From DATBGO01 sp036558005 (lineage in GTDB: Bacteria; Actinomycetota; Actinomycetes; Streptosporangiales; Streptosporangiaceae), in NCBI GenBank assembly GCA_036558005.1, contig DATBGO010000237.1, positions 7,018-71,017 on the forward strand: 64,000 nt of DNA, written 5' to 3'. Made by a program: the position numbers and the translations under genes. The notes below the pieces were generated by a model, which searched no databases, was not told the origin of the DNA, and worked only from the letters and a program-made list of their open reading frames with translations. Shown here piece after piece: positions 31,085 through 39,445 of this stretch (positions are counted from its first letter, which is position 1; each line of letters starts with the position of its first letter).

Positions 31085-31846
31085 CTAGCGGACGGCGGCG
31101 GACGAGCCGGCCGCCGCCAGCTCGCGGCCGGTCCCGGCCCGGTAGGCCGGGCGGTGCACCGGCCGGATCTTCCACACCTCGCACCCGCTCAGCGCCAGGC
31201 TGTCCTGCGACCACAGGTCGGGCAGCCGGTGCCGGACCGCGAACGACACCGCCTCCAGCCGGGAGTGCACGCCGAGCTTGGTGAGCACGGACTGCAGGTG
31301 GGTGCGCACCGTGGTCCTGGACACCCCCAGGCGCTGAACCATCGCGGTGGTGTCGAGCCCTTCCAGCAGCATCAGCAGGCACTCCCGTTCCCGGCTGGTG
31401 AGCTGGGCAGCCAGCCGGAGCCCCGCGTCGGCGGGCGCCTGACGGCGGGCGGGCGGGGCGGCGGGCACGTCGACCACGGTCTCGCCGCGCCCGATCCTGG
31501 CCAGCGCCGAGACCACCGCCGCCAGCCCGCGTGACTGGTGCACGTAACCGCGGGCCCCGGCGTCCAGTGCCCGGGTGACCGCGGGCGCGCCCAGGTCGGC
31601 GCCGAGCACCAGGACCGCGGTGTCGCAGCACTGCGCGCGTACCCGGCCGATGATCTCGCCCGCCTCCTCGTCGGTCGGCGGCGCGCGGTCGACCAGGCAC
31701 GCGTCCGGCCGCTCGCGCCGGACGCTGGCGACCATCTCGGCGCGGCTGCCCGCCACCGCCCTGATCACGTACCCGTGCTGAGCCAGCGCGGTGGACAGGG
31801 CGTCCAGGAAAACCAGGTGATCTTCGCCGAGTACCAGGCTCGTCAC
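31085..31846 (-). CDS. LuxR-family response regulator (atypical receiver)
   Basis: About 253 residues from GTG 31846 (VTSLVLGEDHLVFLDALSTAL). The receiver keeps the acidic pair (GEDH) and an Asp in CLVDRAPP, but the conserved Lys is replaced (GYVHQSRG), so phosphorylation signalling may be altered. The LuxR HTH is clear at about 148-210 (LTSRERECLLMLLEGLDTTAMVQRLGVSRTTVRTHLQSVLTKLGVHSRLEAVSFAVRH). The open frame upstream to 32041 lacks domain character. It is convergent with the coiled-coil gene (7 bp apart) and likely regulates the polysaccharide locus. No sensor kinase is adjacent. Confidence 0.88.
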   Translation of the reverse strand: MTSLVLGEDHLVFLDALSTALAQHGYVIRAVAGSRAEMVASVRRERPDACLVDRAPPTDEEAGEIIGRVRAQCCDTAVLVLGADLGAPAVTRALDAGARGYVHQSRGLAAVVSALARIGRGETVVDVPAAPPARRQAPADAGLRLAAQLTSRERECLLMLLEGLDTTAMVQRLGVSRTTVRTHLQSVLTKLGVHSRLEAVSFAVRHRLPDLWSQDSLALSGCEVWKIRPVHRPAYRAGTGRELAAAGSSAAVR

Positions 31847-32163
31847 CGGCCAGCACCTGCCCGTCGCGGCAGGCGGCCAGGCACCTGGCCGTCGTTCATC
31901 CACTCCACTGCTGTCTCCCCCCAGCGCCGCCAGACCACTACCCGGCCCTGCTCCCGCCTCCGGCCGGTAATAACGTAAGAACCGTGCGAACAGCAATTTA
32001 GCGGTTGCGCGGTTACCTACATTGATAAGACGCCCATACACCCGCGTTCGTTTACGAATTGTTTGCGCGGGACTGGCGCTGACGGCATGTCCTGGGCCTT
32101 CTTTCGGTTTTTCCCGAAATGCTCACGTCGTTCCCAGTTGCACCAGCTTGGCCGGGAATCTGG
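31847..32163. promoter_or_regulatory. AT-rich non-coding stretch between the GT4 and LuxR genes
   Basis: About 320 bp without a convincing gene. The segment 31965-32130 has unusually low G+C for the window (for example around CAGCAATTTAGCGG and TTTACGAATTGTTTGC), as expected for a promoter or a silencer-protein binding zone of a regulated locus. No clear dyad or consensus promoter was recognised. Confidence 0.4.
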
Positions 32164-33336
32164 TCAGGCCCGGGCGGCCGCGGGCACGGCCGGGCCGTCG
32201 GCGTAGGCGGCGGTGAGCGCGTCGCGCAGGTCCTGCTGCCGGTACTGGCCGGCCACCCGGGCGTGCGCGGCGGCGGCCATCGCGACGGCGGCCCGCGGCG
32301 AGTCGAGCAGGTGACCGATCGCCGCGGCCAGCAGCGCGGGCCGGCCCGGCGGCACCAGCAGCCCGGTCGAGCCGGGCAGCACCAGGTCGGGCACGGCGTT
32401 CACGGCCGTCGCGACGACAGGCACGCCGCAGATCATCGCCTCCACGATCGCGGTCGGCAGGCCCTCATACCGGCTGGGCAGCACGAACACGTCCAGGGCC
32501 GGCAGCACCCGCAGGATGTCGGCGCGCTGGCCGGCCAGCAGCACCCGGGGGGAGCGCGCGCGGCCGGCCCGCCGGGACAGTCGCCCGGCCAGCTCGCCGC
32601 CGCCGATCCAGACCCCGGTCACGCCGGGCCGCCCGAGCGCGGCGAGCGCGGCGGCCAGGTCCTCAGGGGCCTTCTGGTAGGTGAGCCGGCCGACCGATCC
32701 GACCACCACGCCGGTCTCCGGCAGGCCGAGCGCGCGCCTGGCCCGGCGGCGGGCCGCCGGGTCGCGGGCGGACATCGCGGCGGCGTCGCGGTCCGGCCCG
32801 TCCACCACCACGCCGATCGTGGCGATCCGGCCGGGGGCGATCAGCTCGCGCCGCACCGCCTCGGCGGCCACGCCGCTGCCCACGCACAGCGCCAGGTCGG
32901 TGATCCGGCCGAGCCGCCGCTCGATGGTGACATAGGCCAGCCGCCGCGGTGGCGCCTGAAACTGGTGGAACGCGAATCCGTGGTAGGTGTGCACGACCCG
33001 GGGAATCCCGGCCCGGCGGGCGGCCATCCGGCCGATCGCGCCGGCCTTGGAGCAGTGCGTGTGGACCACCCCGAAGCCCCGCTGCGCCAGCAGCCGGGTC
33101 AGCCGCCGCAGCGCCAGCAGGTCGCTGCGGACCGCGATGGGCGCGCGCAGCGCGGGCTCGACCAGCACCTCGATGCCGGAGCTGGCGGCCTCCTCCAGCA
33201 GCCCGTCGCCGCTGCCGGTCACGATCACCGGCCGGAACGCGGCGCCGTCGGCGGCCTGCGCGCCGCGCAGCGCGAGCTGGCCCGCCCCGCCTTCCAGCCG
33301 GGTGATGACGGTCGCCACCAGGACCGGCGCGGTCAC
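32164..33336 (-). CDS. GT4-family glycosyltransferase
   Basis: About 390 residues from a GTG that overlaps the TGA of the upstream LuxR gene (GTGA). GT-B fold: N-terminal VITRLEGGAGQLALRGAQA and HTHCSKAGAIGRMAARRAGIPRVVHTYHGFAF; C-terminal VVVGSVGRLTYQKAPEDLAAAL and SRYEGLPTAIVEAMICGVPVVATA, where the two Glu of EGLPTAIVE form the EX7E motif that binds the sugar nucleotide. It probably adds a hexose to a lipid-linked glycan at the inner membrane face. Confidence 0.92.
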   Translation of the reverse strand: MTAPVLVATVITRLEGGAGQLALRGAQAADGAAFRPVIVTGSGDGLLEEAASSGIEVLVEPALRAPIAVRSDLLALRRLTRLLAQRGFGVVHTHCSKAGAIGRMAARRAGIPRVVHTYHGFAFHQFQAPPRRLAYVTIERRLGRITDLALCVGSGVAAEAVRRELIAPGRIATIGVVVDGPDRDAAAMSARDPAARRRARRALGLPETGVVVGSVGRLTYQKAPEDLAAALAALGRPGVTGVWIGGGELAGRLSRRAGRARSPRVLLAGQRADILRVLPALDVFVLPSRYEGLPTAIVEAMICGVPVVATAVNAVPDLVLPGSTGLLVPPGRPALLAAAIGHLLDSPRAAVAMAAAAHARVAGQYRQQDLRDALTAAYADGPAVPAAARA

Positions 33337-34082
33337 CGGCGGCGCTGGCCGGCCGACCCGATCGGCACGGCGGTCCCGGCCCGGCCGGCCGGCGGATGCA
33401 CGGCATGCTGGCTGGCCGGGCGCTCGGGCGGGCGCAGGCCGGCCGCACGGGCGATCCGCACCGCCTGCAGCCGGGTGTGCACGTCCAGCTTGCTGAAGAT
33501 GCTGCGGGTGTGGGTGCGCACCGTGTCGGGGGAGATCAGCAGCTCGGCCGCGATCTGCTGGCCGTGCTTGCCTTCCACCATGCTGGCCAGCACGTCCCGC
33601 TCGCGCGGGCTGAGCACGTCCAGCGGGTTGGACTCCTGGCCGGCCCGGCGGATGTCGTCGCGCAGCTGGCGCAGCACCTCGCCGAGAATCTGCGGCGGGT
33701 ACCAGGAGCTGCCCGCGCACACGCCGCGGATGACCGACTCCAGCTCCGCCGCGCCCTGGGTCCTGGACACCCAGGCGTCCGCCCCCGCCCTGGCCGCGTC
33801 CACCGCCTCCCTGACGTCGTCGTCGGCGCTGACGATCACCACGTGCCCGGCCGGCCAGGCTTCCTGCAGCTGCTGCACCAGCCCGGCCACCGCGAGGCCG
33901 GCCGGGCGGGCATGGATCACGATGACGTCGGGCCGCCGCCAGCTCACCAGCTGGCTGAGCCGGGGGTCGGTGCTGGTGCAGGTGTCGGCGACCGAAAGGT
34001 CGGGCGCGGCCGACAGCCGGGACGCGAGCGCCTCGGTGACCATCCGGTAGTCACCGACCAGAACCAGCCGCAATACGTCCAC
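33333..34082 (-). CDS. LuxR-family regulator with a degenerate receiver domain
   Basis: About 249 residues from GTG 34082 (VDVLRLVLVGDYRMVTEALASRL); a TTG at 34142 would add 20 residues. In the receiver the usual phospho-acceptor Asp is absent (PDVIVIHARPAG) and the conserved Lys is Arg (DAWVSRTQG), so it should not work by phosphotransfer. The LuxR HTH is at about 155-215 (LSPRERDVLASMVEGKHGQQIAAELLISPDTVRTHTRSIFSKLDVHTRLQAVRIARAAG). It forms an operon with the GT4 gene (4-bp overlap) and probably controls polysaccharide genes. Confidence 0.88.
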   Translation of the reverse strand: MDVLRLVLVGDYRMVTEALASRLSAAPDLSVADTCTSTDPRLSQLVSWRRPDVIVIHARPAGLAVAGLVQQLQEAWPAGHVVIVSADDDVREAVDAARAGADAWVSRTQGAAELESVIRGVCAGSSWYPPQILGEVLRQLRDDIRRAGQESNPLDVLSPRERDVLASMVEGKHGQQIAAELLISPDTVRTHTRSIFSKLDVHTRLQAVRIARAAGLRPPERPASQHAVHPPAGRAGTAVPIGSAGQRRR

Positions 34083-34190
34083 ATCGCCACTATGACCGGC
34101 GCCGGCCGGGCTGTCCTCATACCAATGAATGACTTCGTGCAATCCCGCTGCGCGATGAACAAGCCCGCCCTGATGGCTTAGCTTTCGGGC

Positions 34191-34218
34191 AGTGCCGCGT
34201 CCGAAGTGCCGCGTCCGA
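34191..34218. repeat. 14-bp direct repeat upstream of the deacetylase
   Basis: AGTGCCGCGTCCGA occurs twice in tandem (34191-34204 and 34205-34218) about 50 bp before the deacetylase start. It could be a regulator binding site for the plus-strand trio or a simple duplication. Confidence 0.6.
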
Positions 34219-34264
34219 GCAGACCATCCGGGAGCCAGTCATTTCCAGCGTCAGGGCACCGCTC

Positions 34265-34948
34265 GTGTACATGTACCACTCCGTCACCAGGTACGAGGCG
34301 GACCCGTACCTGGTGACAGTGACGCCGCGGCGGTTCGAGCAGCAGATGGACTGGCTGCGGCGGCGTGGCCGCCGCGGGGTCAGCATGCGCGAGCTGCTCG
34401 CGGCCCGGCGGGCCGGCTCGGCGGCCGGCCTGGTCGGGCTCACCTTCGACGACGGCTACGCCGACTTCGCCGGCAACGTGGCGCCGGTGCTGGCCAGCCA
34501 CGGGTTCAGCGCGACCTTGTTCCCCATCGCGGGCCGGCTCGGCGGCGACAACGAGTGGGACCCGGACGGCCCGCGCAAGCCGCTGCTCACCGGGCCGCAG
34601 CTGGCCGGGCTGGCCGGGCCTGGCATCGAGATCGGCTCGCACGGCATGCGGCACGTCCGGCTGGCCTCGGTCAGCGACGACGAACTGGTCCGCGAGGTGG
34701 CCGGCAGCAGGAGCCTGCTGCGCGACATCAGCGGGCAGCAGGTCGCCGGGTTCTGCTATCCCTACGGCGACCTCGACAGCCGGGTGGTCGCCGCGGTGCG
34801 CAGGGCCGGCTACGAGTACGGGTGCGCGATCTGGCGGTCCGGGCTCACCGGGACGTACGCGCTGCCGCGCACCTTCGTCGGCGAGCGTGACACCGGGCCC
34901 CGGCTGCGGGCCAAGGCGGTCCGGCACCGGATCGGCGGGCTGCGGTGA
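34265..34948 (+). CDS. Polysaccharide deacetylase (NodB domain, catalytic residues intact)
   Basis: The 227-residue protein begins at GTG 34265 (VYMYHSVTRYEADPYLVT) and has the NodB motifs LTFDDGYADF (catalytic and metal Asp) and GSHGMRHVRL (His-x3-His metal ligands), then FCYPYGDLDS. There is no signal peptide, so it is cytoplasmic or the start is misplaced. It would remove N-acetyl groups from a glycan. It is the first gene of a plus-strand trio; its TGA overlaps the GTG of the repeat-protein gene. Confidence 0.9.
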   Translation: MYMYHSVTRYEADPYLVTVTPRRFEQQMDWLRRRGRRGVSMRELLAARRAGSAAGLVGLTFDDGYADFAGNVAPVLASHGFSATLFPIAGRLGGDNEWDPDGPRKPLLTGPQLAGLAGPGIEIGSHGMRHVRLASVSDDELVREVAGSRSLLRDISGQQVAGFCYPYGDLDSRVVAAVRRAGYEYGCAIWRSGLTGTYALPRTFVGERDTGPRLRAKAVRHRIGGLR

Positions 34949-36477
34949 GCAGCACGGCCCGCAAGGCGGCACCGCCCGGGCCCACGGCGGCCGACGGTCC
35001 CGGGCCGCTGGCGGGCCGGTCCCGCCGCCGCGGCGCCGACGGCCGCCGCGGGCCAGCTGGCCCCGGCCCGCCGGACGGGCCGCTGGCCGCGGCGGCCGCC
35101 GGGTTCACCGGCGGCGACCCGGCCGGGCAGCAAGCCGGGCTGCACGCCCTGGAGCAGCTCGCGGACCAAGATCCCGCGGCCCGCCAGCAGTGCGTCGACC
35201 TGCTCTGCGCCGCGGTGCGGGCCGCGCCGCCGGACCGGCCGCCGCCCGCCGGGAGCGAGGAACAGCAGCAGGACTGGCGGGCCAGCCGGGAGCGGCGGCA
35301 GGCCGTGCTCGCGGTGCTCACCGCGCACCTGCGCGACGACGCCGCGGTGTCCTGGCGCGGCTGCGACCTGGACTTCACCGGCATCGTCGTGGACGAGCCC
35401 GAGGCCAGCCCGGCGCCGGGCGCGGCGCTGTCGCCGGTCAGCTTCGCGGGGGTCACCTTCGACGGCGGCAAGGTCAGCTTCGCCGGGGGCCGGTTCAGCG
35501 GCGGCGAGCTGAGCTTCGCCGGGGTGACGTTCGCCGGGGGAGAGGTCAGCTTCGCGGGCGCGAGCTTCACCGGGACGCGGGTGTCGCTGCTCAGCGCGGA
35601 GTTCGGCGGCGGCGCGGTCAGCTTCGCCGGGGCCCAGTTCGGCGGCGGCAAGGTCAGCTTCACCGGCGCCGTGTTCAGCGGGGCCGACGTCGACTTCACC
35701 GACGTCACCTTCAGCGCCGGCGAGACCAGCTTCACCGGGGCCGGCTTCACCGGCGGCAAGGTCAGGTTCACCGACGCGAAGTTCGCCGGCGGGATCGTCT
35801 CGCTGGCCCGGGCGCACTTCGCCGGCACCGAGGTCAGCTTCGCCGGGGCCAGGTTCACCGGGACCAGGCTGTCGCTGGTCGGGGCGGACTTCACCGGCGG
35901 TGAGGTCAGCTTCGCCGGGGCCGAGTTCGGCGGCGGCAAGATCAGCTTCACCGCGGCCGTGTTCTCCGGCGGCATGGTCGGCTTCCTCGGCGCCAGGTTC
36001 ACCGGCGGCTACACCAGCTTCCTGGCGGCGATGTTCTCCGGCAGCGAGATCGGCTTCATGGACGCCGAGTTCACCGGCGGCGAGGTCGGTTTCGTGGACG
36101 CGAAATTCTGCGGCGGCGAGGTCAGCTTCGTCGGGGCCGAGTTCACCGGCGGCGAGGTGAGCTTCACCAGCGCCGCCTTCGCCCAGGGCACGGTCAGCTT
36201 CGTGGCCGCCGAGTTCGACGGCGGCGAGGTGCGGTTCCCCTGGGCCGAGTTCGGCGGCGCCGCCGTGCGCTTCGCCAGCGCCAGCTTCAACGGCGGAACG
36301 GTGAGCTTCAGCCGGTCCCGGTTCAGCGGCGGCGAGGTGGACTTCACCAGCGCGACGTTCAGCGGCGGGTTCGTCGACCTGTCGCAGGCGCTGACCTGGG
36401 TCGTGCCGCCGCAGTTCGACCGGGTCACGCACCCGATCGGGCTGCTGCTGCCAGCCGCCGCCGGCGAGACGGCCTGA
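34945..36477 (+). CDS. Repeat protein with 26 consecutive 12-residue units (pentapeptide-like solenoid)
   Basis: The 510-residue protein has a proline-rich N-terminus, a helical region at about 60-135 (LHALEQLADQDPAARQQCVDLLCAAV; RQAVLAVLTAHLRDD), then from about 163 to 476 an unbroken series of units such as EVSFAGAEFGGG and KVSFTGAVFSGA (consensus xVSFxGAxFxGG). The period is 12, not 5 or 10, although such proteins are commonly annotated as pentapeptide-repeat proteins. Regular Phe/Val spacing predicts a right-handed beta-helix. No signal peptide or catalytic motif is seen. It sits between two NodB-type genes and is translationally coupled to the first. Confidence 0.85.
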   Translation: MSSTARKAAPPGPTAADGPGPLAGRSRRRGADGRRGPAGPGPPDGPLAAAAAGFTGGDPAGQQAGLHALEQLADQDPAARQQCVDLLCAAVRAAPPDRPPPAGSEEQQQDWRASRERRQAVLAVLTAHLRDDAAVSWRGCDLDFTGIVVDEPEASPAPGAALSPVSFAGVTFDGGKVSFAGGRFSGGELSFAGVTFAGGEVSFAGASFTGTRVSLLSAEFGGGAVSFAGAQFGGGKVSFTGAVFSGADVDFTDVTFSAGETSFTGAGFTGGKVRFTDAKFAGGIVSLARAHFAGTEVSFAGARFTGTRLSLVGADFTGGEVSFAGAEFGGGKISFTAAVFSGGMVGFLGARFTGGYTSFLAAMFSGSEIGFMDAEFTGGEVGFVDAKFCGGEVSFVGAEFTGGEVSFTSAAFAQGTVSFVAAEFDGGEVRFPWAEFGGAAVRFASASFNGGTVSFSRSRFSGGEVDFTSATFSGGFVDLSQALTWVVPPQFDRVTHPIGLLLPAAAGETA

Positions 36478-36500
36478 CCGGCCGGGCGGGAGGCGAGCCG

Positions 36501-38027
36501 ATGAGACGAGCAGCACGGGCCGCCGCGGCGCTGCTGGCGTGCCTGGCCGGGGTGACCCTGGCGCTGCCGGCCGGCCCGGCGCTGGCCAGCCACCACCGGG
36601 CCGGGCCGCCGCCGGCGACCGCGCGGCCTGCCCGGACCATCGTCACGTTCGCCTGGGGCGGCGGGCTGGCCTCGCAGATGGCCGCCATGCCGATCCTGCG
36701 CCGCTACGGCATGCGGGCGACCTACTTCGTGCCCTCGGGCCTGGTGTGCATGCAGGCCGCGGCCCAGTGCAAGGCGACCTCGCCGTACCTGACCATCGGC
36801 GACGTGCGGGCGCTCGCGGCGGGCGGCAACGAGATCGGCGGGCTGAGCTTGCTGCACCTGCAGCTGGCCAGCCTGCCGGCCGCCGAGGCCAAGCGGGAGA
36901 TCTGCGACGACCGGGCGAACCTGCTGCGCTGGGGATTCGAGCCGGCCGACTTCGCCTACCCGTTCGCCACCGTGACCGCGCGGATGGAGCGGCTCACCCG
37001 GCAGTGCGGGTACAACTCGGGCCTGGGCACCGGCCAGCTGCGCGGCGCCGGGCTGTGCCGGACCTGCGGGTTCGCCGAGACCACCCCGCCCGCCGACCGG
37101 TATGACCTGCGCACCCCGATCGAGGTGAACTCGGTCGGCACCAGCTGGACCGCCGGCACCTACCAGTCCATCGTCCGCGCCGCGCAGGCGCACGGCGGCG
37201 GCTGGGTGATCTTCACCATCCACGGCGTGTGCCCGCGCACCTGCGCGCTCGGGGTGACCCCCGGCATGCTCACCCAGGTGGTCAGCTGGCTGCGCGGCCA
37301 GCAGGCGCACGGGGTCGTGGTGCGGACCATCCGCCAGGTGGTCGGCGGGCCGCTGCGGCCGGCCGTGCGCGGGCCCGCGCCGCGCCCCTTCCCGCCGCCC
37401 GGGATCGCGAACGCGCAGCTGAAGGCCCGTTCCGGCAGCGGAGCGCCCGCCTGCTTCCAGCAGGCCGTGTACGGCGGCACCGCCGCCACGTTCGGCTACG
37501 ACCCGGCCGGCGGGCCGCACGGCGGGCCGGCCGAGACCGTGCGCATCACCCGGATCGGCCACGGCAACGCCAAGCTGCTGCCCGCACTCGACCTCGGCCA
37601 GTGCGCGCCGCAGGTGCGGCCGGGCCGCGGCTACCGGGCGGCGCTCTGGTACAAGTCCGACCGCCCGGTGCAGCTGGAGCTGTACTACCGGAACGCGGCC
37701 GGCGCCTGGTCGTACTGGACCACCAGCACCACGTTCCCGGCCACGGCCGGCTGGCGGCAGGCGGCCTGGACCACCCCCAAGACCCCGCCAGGCGCCACCG
37801 CGGTCAGCTTCGGGCTGACCGCCAGGACGGCCGCGACGATCACCACCACCGGCTACAGCCTCGCCCCGGCCAAGAGCCACGCGATGCCGCTGCTGCTCGG
37901 CGCGCTGGCGTTCCTGCTGGTCGCGGGGGCGCTGATCGGGCGCGGGCAGTACCGGTACGTGAAGTACGCCCGGGCCGAGCAGGCCGAGCAGGAACAGCAG
38001 GAGCAGGACCGGATGCGGCTGGCCTGA
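36501..38027 (+). CDS. Secreted, membrane-anchored NodB-fold protein with degenerate catalytic motifs
   Basis: The 508-residue protein has a signal peptide (1-30, MRRAARAAAALLACLAGVTLALPAGPALA). A NodB-type domain at about 45-275 keeps YFVPSG, GNEIGG, FAYPFA and IFTIHGVC, but motif 1 reads TFAWGGG (residues 49-55) instead of TFDDG, and the metal site reads GGLSLLH (113-119) with the first His replaced by Leu. After a proline linker comes a beta-sandwich like a carbohydrate-binding module (about 320-460, ALWYKSDRPVQLELYYRNAAG), then a C-terminal TM helix and a charged tail. It is probably a glycan-binding, not glycan-cleaving, surface protein. GGGAGG precedes the ATG. Confidence 0.82.
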   Translation: MRRAARAAAALLACLAGVTLALPAGPALASHHRAGPPPATARPARTIVTFAWGGGLASQMAAMPILRRYGMRATYFVPSGLVCMQAAAQCKATSPYLTIGDVRALAAGGNEIGGLSLLHLQLASLPAAEAKREICDDRANLLRWGFEPADFAYPFATVTARMERLTRQCGYNSGLGTGQLRGAGLCRTCGFAETTPPADRYDLRTPIEVNSVGTSWTAGTYQSIVRAAQAHGGGWVIFTIHGVCPRTCALGVTPGMLTQVVSWLRGQQAHGVVVRTIRQVVGGPLRPAVRGPAPRPFPPPGIANAQLKARSGSGAPACFQQAVYGGTAATFGYDPAGGPHGGPAETVRITRIGHGNAKLLPALDLGQCAPQVRPGRGYRAALWYKSDRPVQLELYYRNAAGAWSYWTTSTTFPATAGWRQAAWTTPKTPPGATAVSFGLTARTAATITTTGYSLAPAKSHAMPLLLGALAFLLVAGALIGRGQYRYVKYARAEQAEQEQQEQDRMRLA

Positions 38028-38044
38028 GCCGCCCGCGTGCGGGC

Positions 38045-39445
38045 TCAGCCGGAGGCCTGGCGTTCTGCCTGTTTCCAGGCCGCGGCGGCCGCGGCGGGCT
38101 GCGCGGGCAGCGCCGCGCCGCGCCGGGCCCGGCGGCGGGCCGGGCTCTTCCAGACCCCGTTGGAGCTGGCCAGCCAGGCCAGCGGGATGGCCTGCAGCCC
38201 GATGAACGCGTCCAGCACCCGCATGAACGGGAAGAAGACCGCCGACAGCAGCAGCCGCGGCCGCCGTTCGGCCAGCGTCACCAGGCAGGTCATGGCGAAG
38301 TCGGGCACGCCCACGCCGTAGAGGATCCGCGGCAGCGTCACGTGCGCGGACACCGCCGCGTACACCGGGCCGAGCACCGGCATGGTCAGCGTGGCGCTGG
38401 AGATGTGCGGCAGCATCAGCACCGCGATCAGCGGCGGCAGCGTGATGAACAGCAGGCAGGAGGTGACCAGCTCGGTCAGCGACAGCGCCAGCATGGCGGT
38501 GAACAGGTTCAGCCTCGGCGGGTGCCGCCGCACCGTCTGCCACAGCCCGAGCGCCCAGCGCCGGGTCTGGCGGATGTAGTCATGCAGGTTGTCGGGGTCC
38601 TGGGTGACCGCGACCGCGCCGAGGGTGAAGCCGACGTGGCCCAGCCGCCGCTGGTAGACCTCGAACGTCATGTTGAAGTCCTCGATCACCAGGCCCGGCG
38701 GGTTCATCTCCATCCGCGGCAGCACCGCGGTCCGGTAGATGCTGGCGAACCCGGGCACGATCGGGGTGGCGTTCAGGAACCTGGATGTCTGGCCGAACTT
38801 CAGCACCCGCTGGCCGACCGCGTAGATCCGCATCCGGTGCCCGGTCAGCATGTTGCCCAGCGGGGACAGCACCCGGTGGGTGTCGGTCCGCACGCAGCCG
38901 GCCACCGCGACCACCTTGGGCGAGTCGAACAGCGGCAGCGCCGCGGCGAAGTAGCCGGGCTGCACCCTGGTGTCGGCGTCCAGCAGCATCACCACCGGGA
39001 ACCGTTCCACCAGCTTGAACCGCTCGACCGCCTCGGCAAGCGCCCCGGCCTTGCCGACGTTGCGCCGGGTCTTGATCGCCTTCACCCCGGCGCCCATGGC
39101 CCGTTCCAGCGTGTCGTCGGTGGACCCGTCGGACACCACGTGGATGTTCTTGCGCGGCACCAGCTTGGTGATCGCGTCCAGGCTGTCCTCGATGACGGCG
39201 CTCTCGTTGTGCGCGGGGATCAGCACGGCCACGTCGTCCACGGTCAGGTTGACCTGCCGGGCCCGCCGCCCGGCCGGGTGGTGGCGGAGCGCGACGACGT
39301 TGCCGGCCGCCCGGGCCGGGCGGCGCGACAGCATCCGGCCCAGCGACCGCGCCGCCTGGTCAGCGAGCCGGAGCAGGCCGACCGAGCCCCAGAGGGTGAA
39401 GTTGGCGCCGAAGACCAGCAGCGCGACCCCCCACCACGGCATCAT
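38045..39445 (-). CDS. GT2-family membrane glycosyltransferase (processive synthase type)
   Basis: About 466 residues. One N-terminal TM, then the GT-A domain: VAVLIPAHNESAVIEDSL, HVVSDGSTDDTL, VMLLDADTRVQPGYF (DxD), the acceptor-site region IEDFNMTFEVYQRRLG, and QTRRWALGLW (QxxRW motif of processive synthases), followed by several TM helices. It likely polymerises and exports a beta-linked glycan or extends the repeat unit. The ATG at 39445 overlaps the TGA of the GH18-type gene. It converges on the plus-strand deacetylase trio. Confidence 0.92.
   Translation of the reverse strand: MMPWWGVALLVFGANFTLWGSVGLLRLADQAARSLGRMLSRRPARAAGNVVALRHHPAGRRARQVNLTVDDVAVLIPAHNESAVIEDSLDAITKLVPRKNIHVVSDGSTDDTLERAMGAGVKAIKTRRNVGKAGALAEAVERFKLVERFPVVMLLDADTRVQPGYFAAALPLFDSPKVVAVAGCVRTDTHRVLSPLGNMLTGHRMRIYAVGQRVLKFGQTSRFLNATPIVPGFASIYRTAVLPRMEMNPPGLVIEDFNMTFEVYQRRLGHVGFTLGAVAVTQDPDNLHDYIRQTRRWALGLWQTVRRHPPRLNLFTAMLALSLTELVTSCLLFITLPPLIAVLMLPHISSATLTMPVLGPVYAAVSAHVTLPRILYGVGVPDFAMTCLVTLAERRPRLLLSAVFFPFMRVLDAFIGLQAIPLAWLASSNGVWKSPARRRARRGAALPAQPAAAAAAWKQAERQASG

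Noticed and set aside
34945..36477. 36-bp DNA periodicity considered as a non-coding repeat array
   Set aside because: It is fully explained by the 12-residue protein repeat in an intact reading frame.
36009..38543. An 844-codon minus-strand frame across the repeat-protein and NodB-like genes
   Set aside because: It is the antisense of repetitive high-GC coding sequence; no signal peptide, domain or ribosome site was seen.
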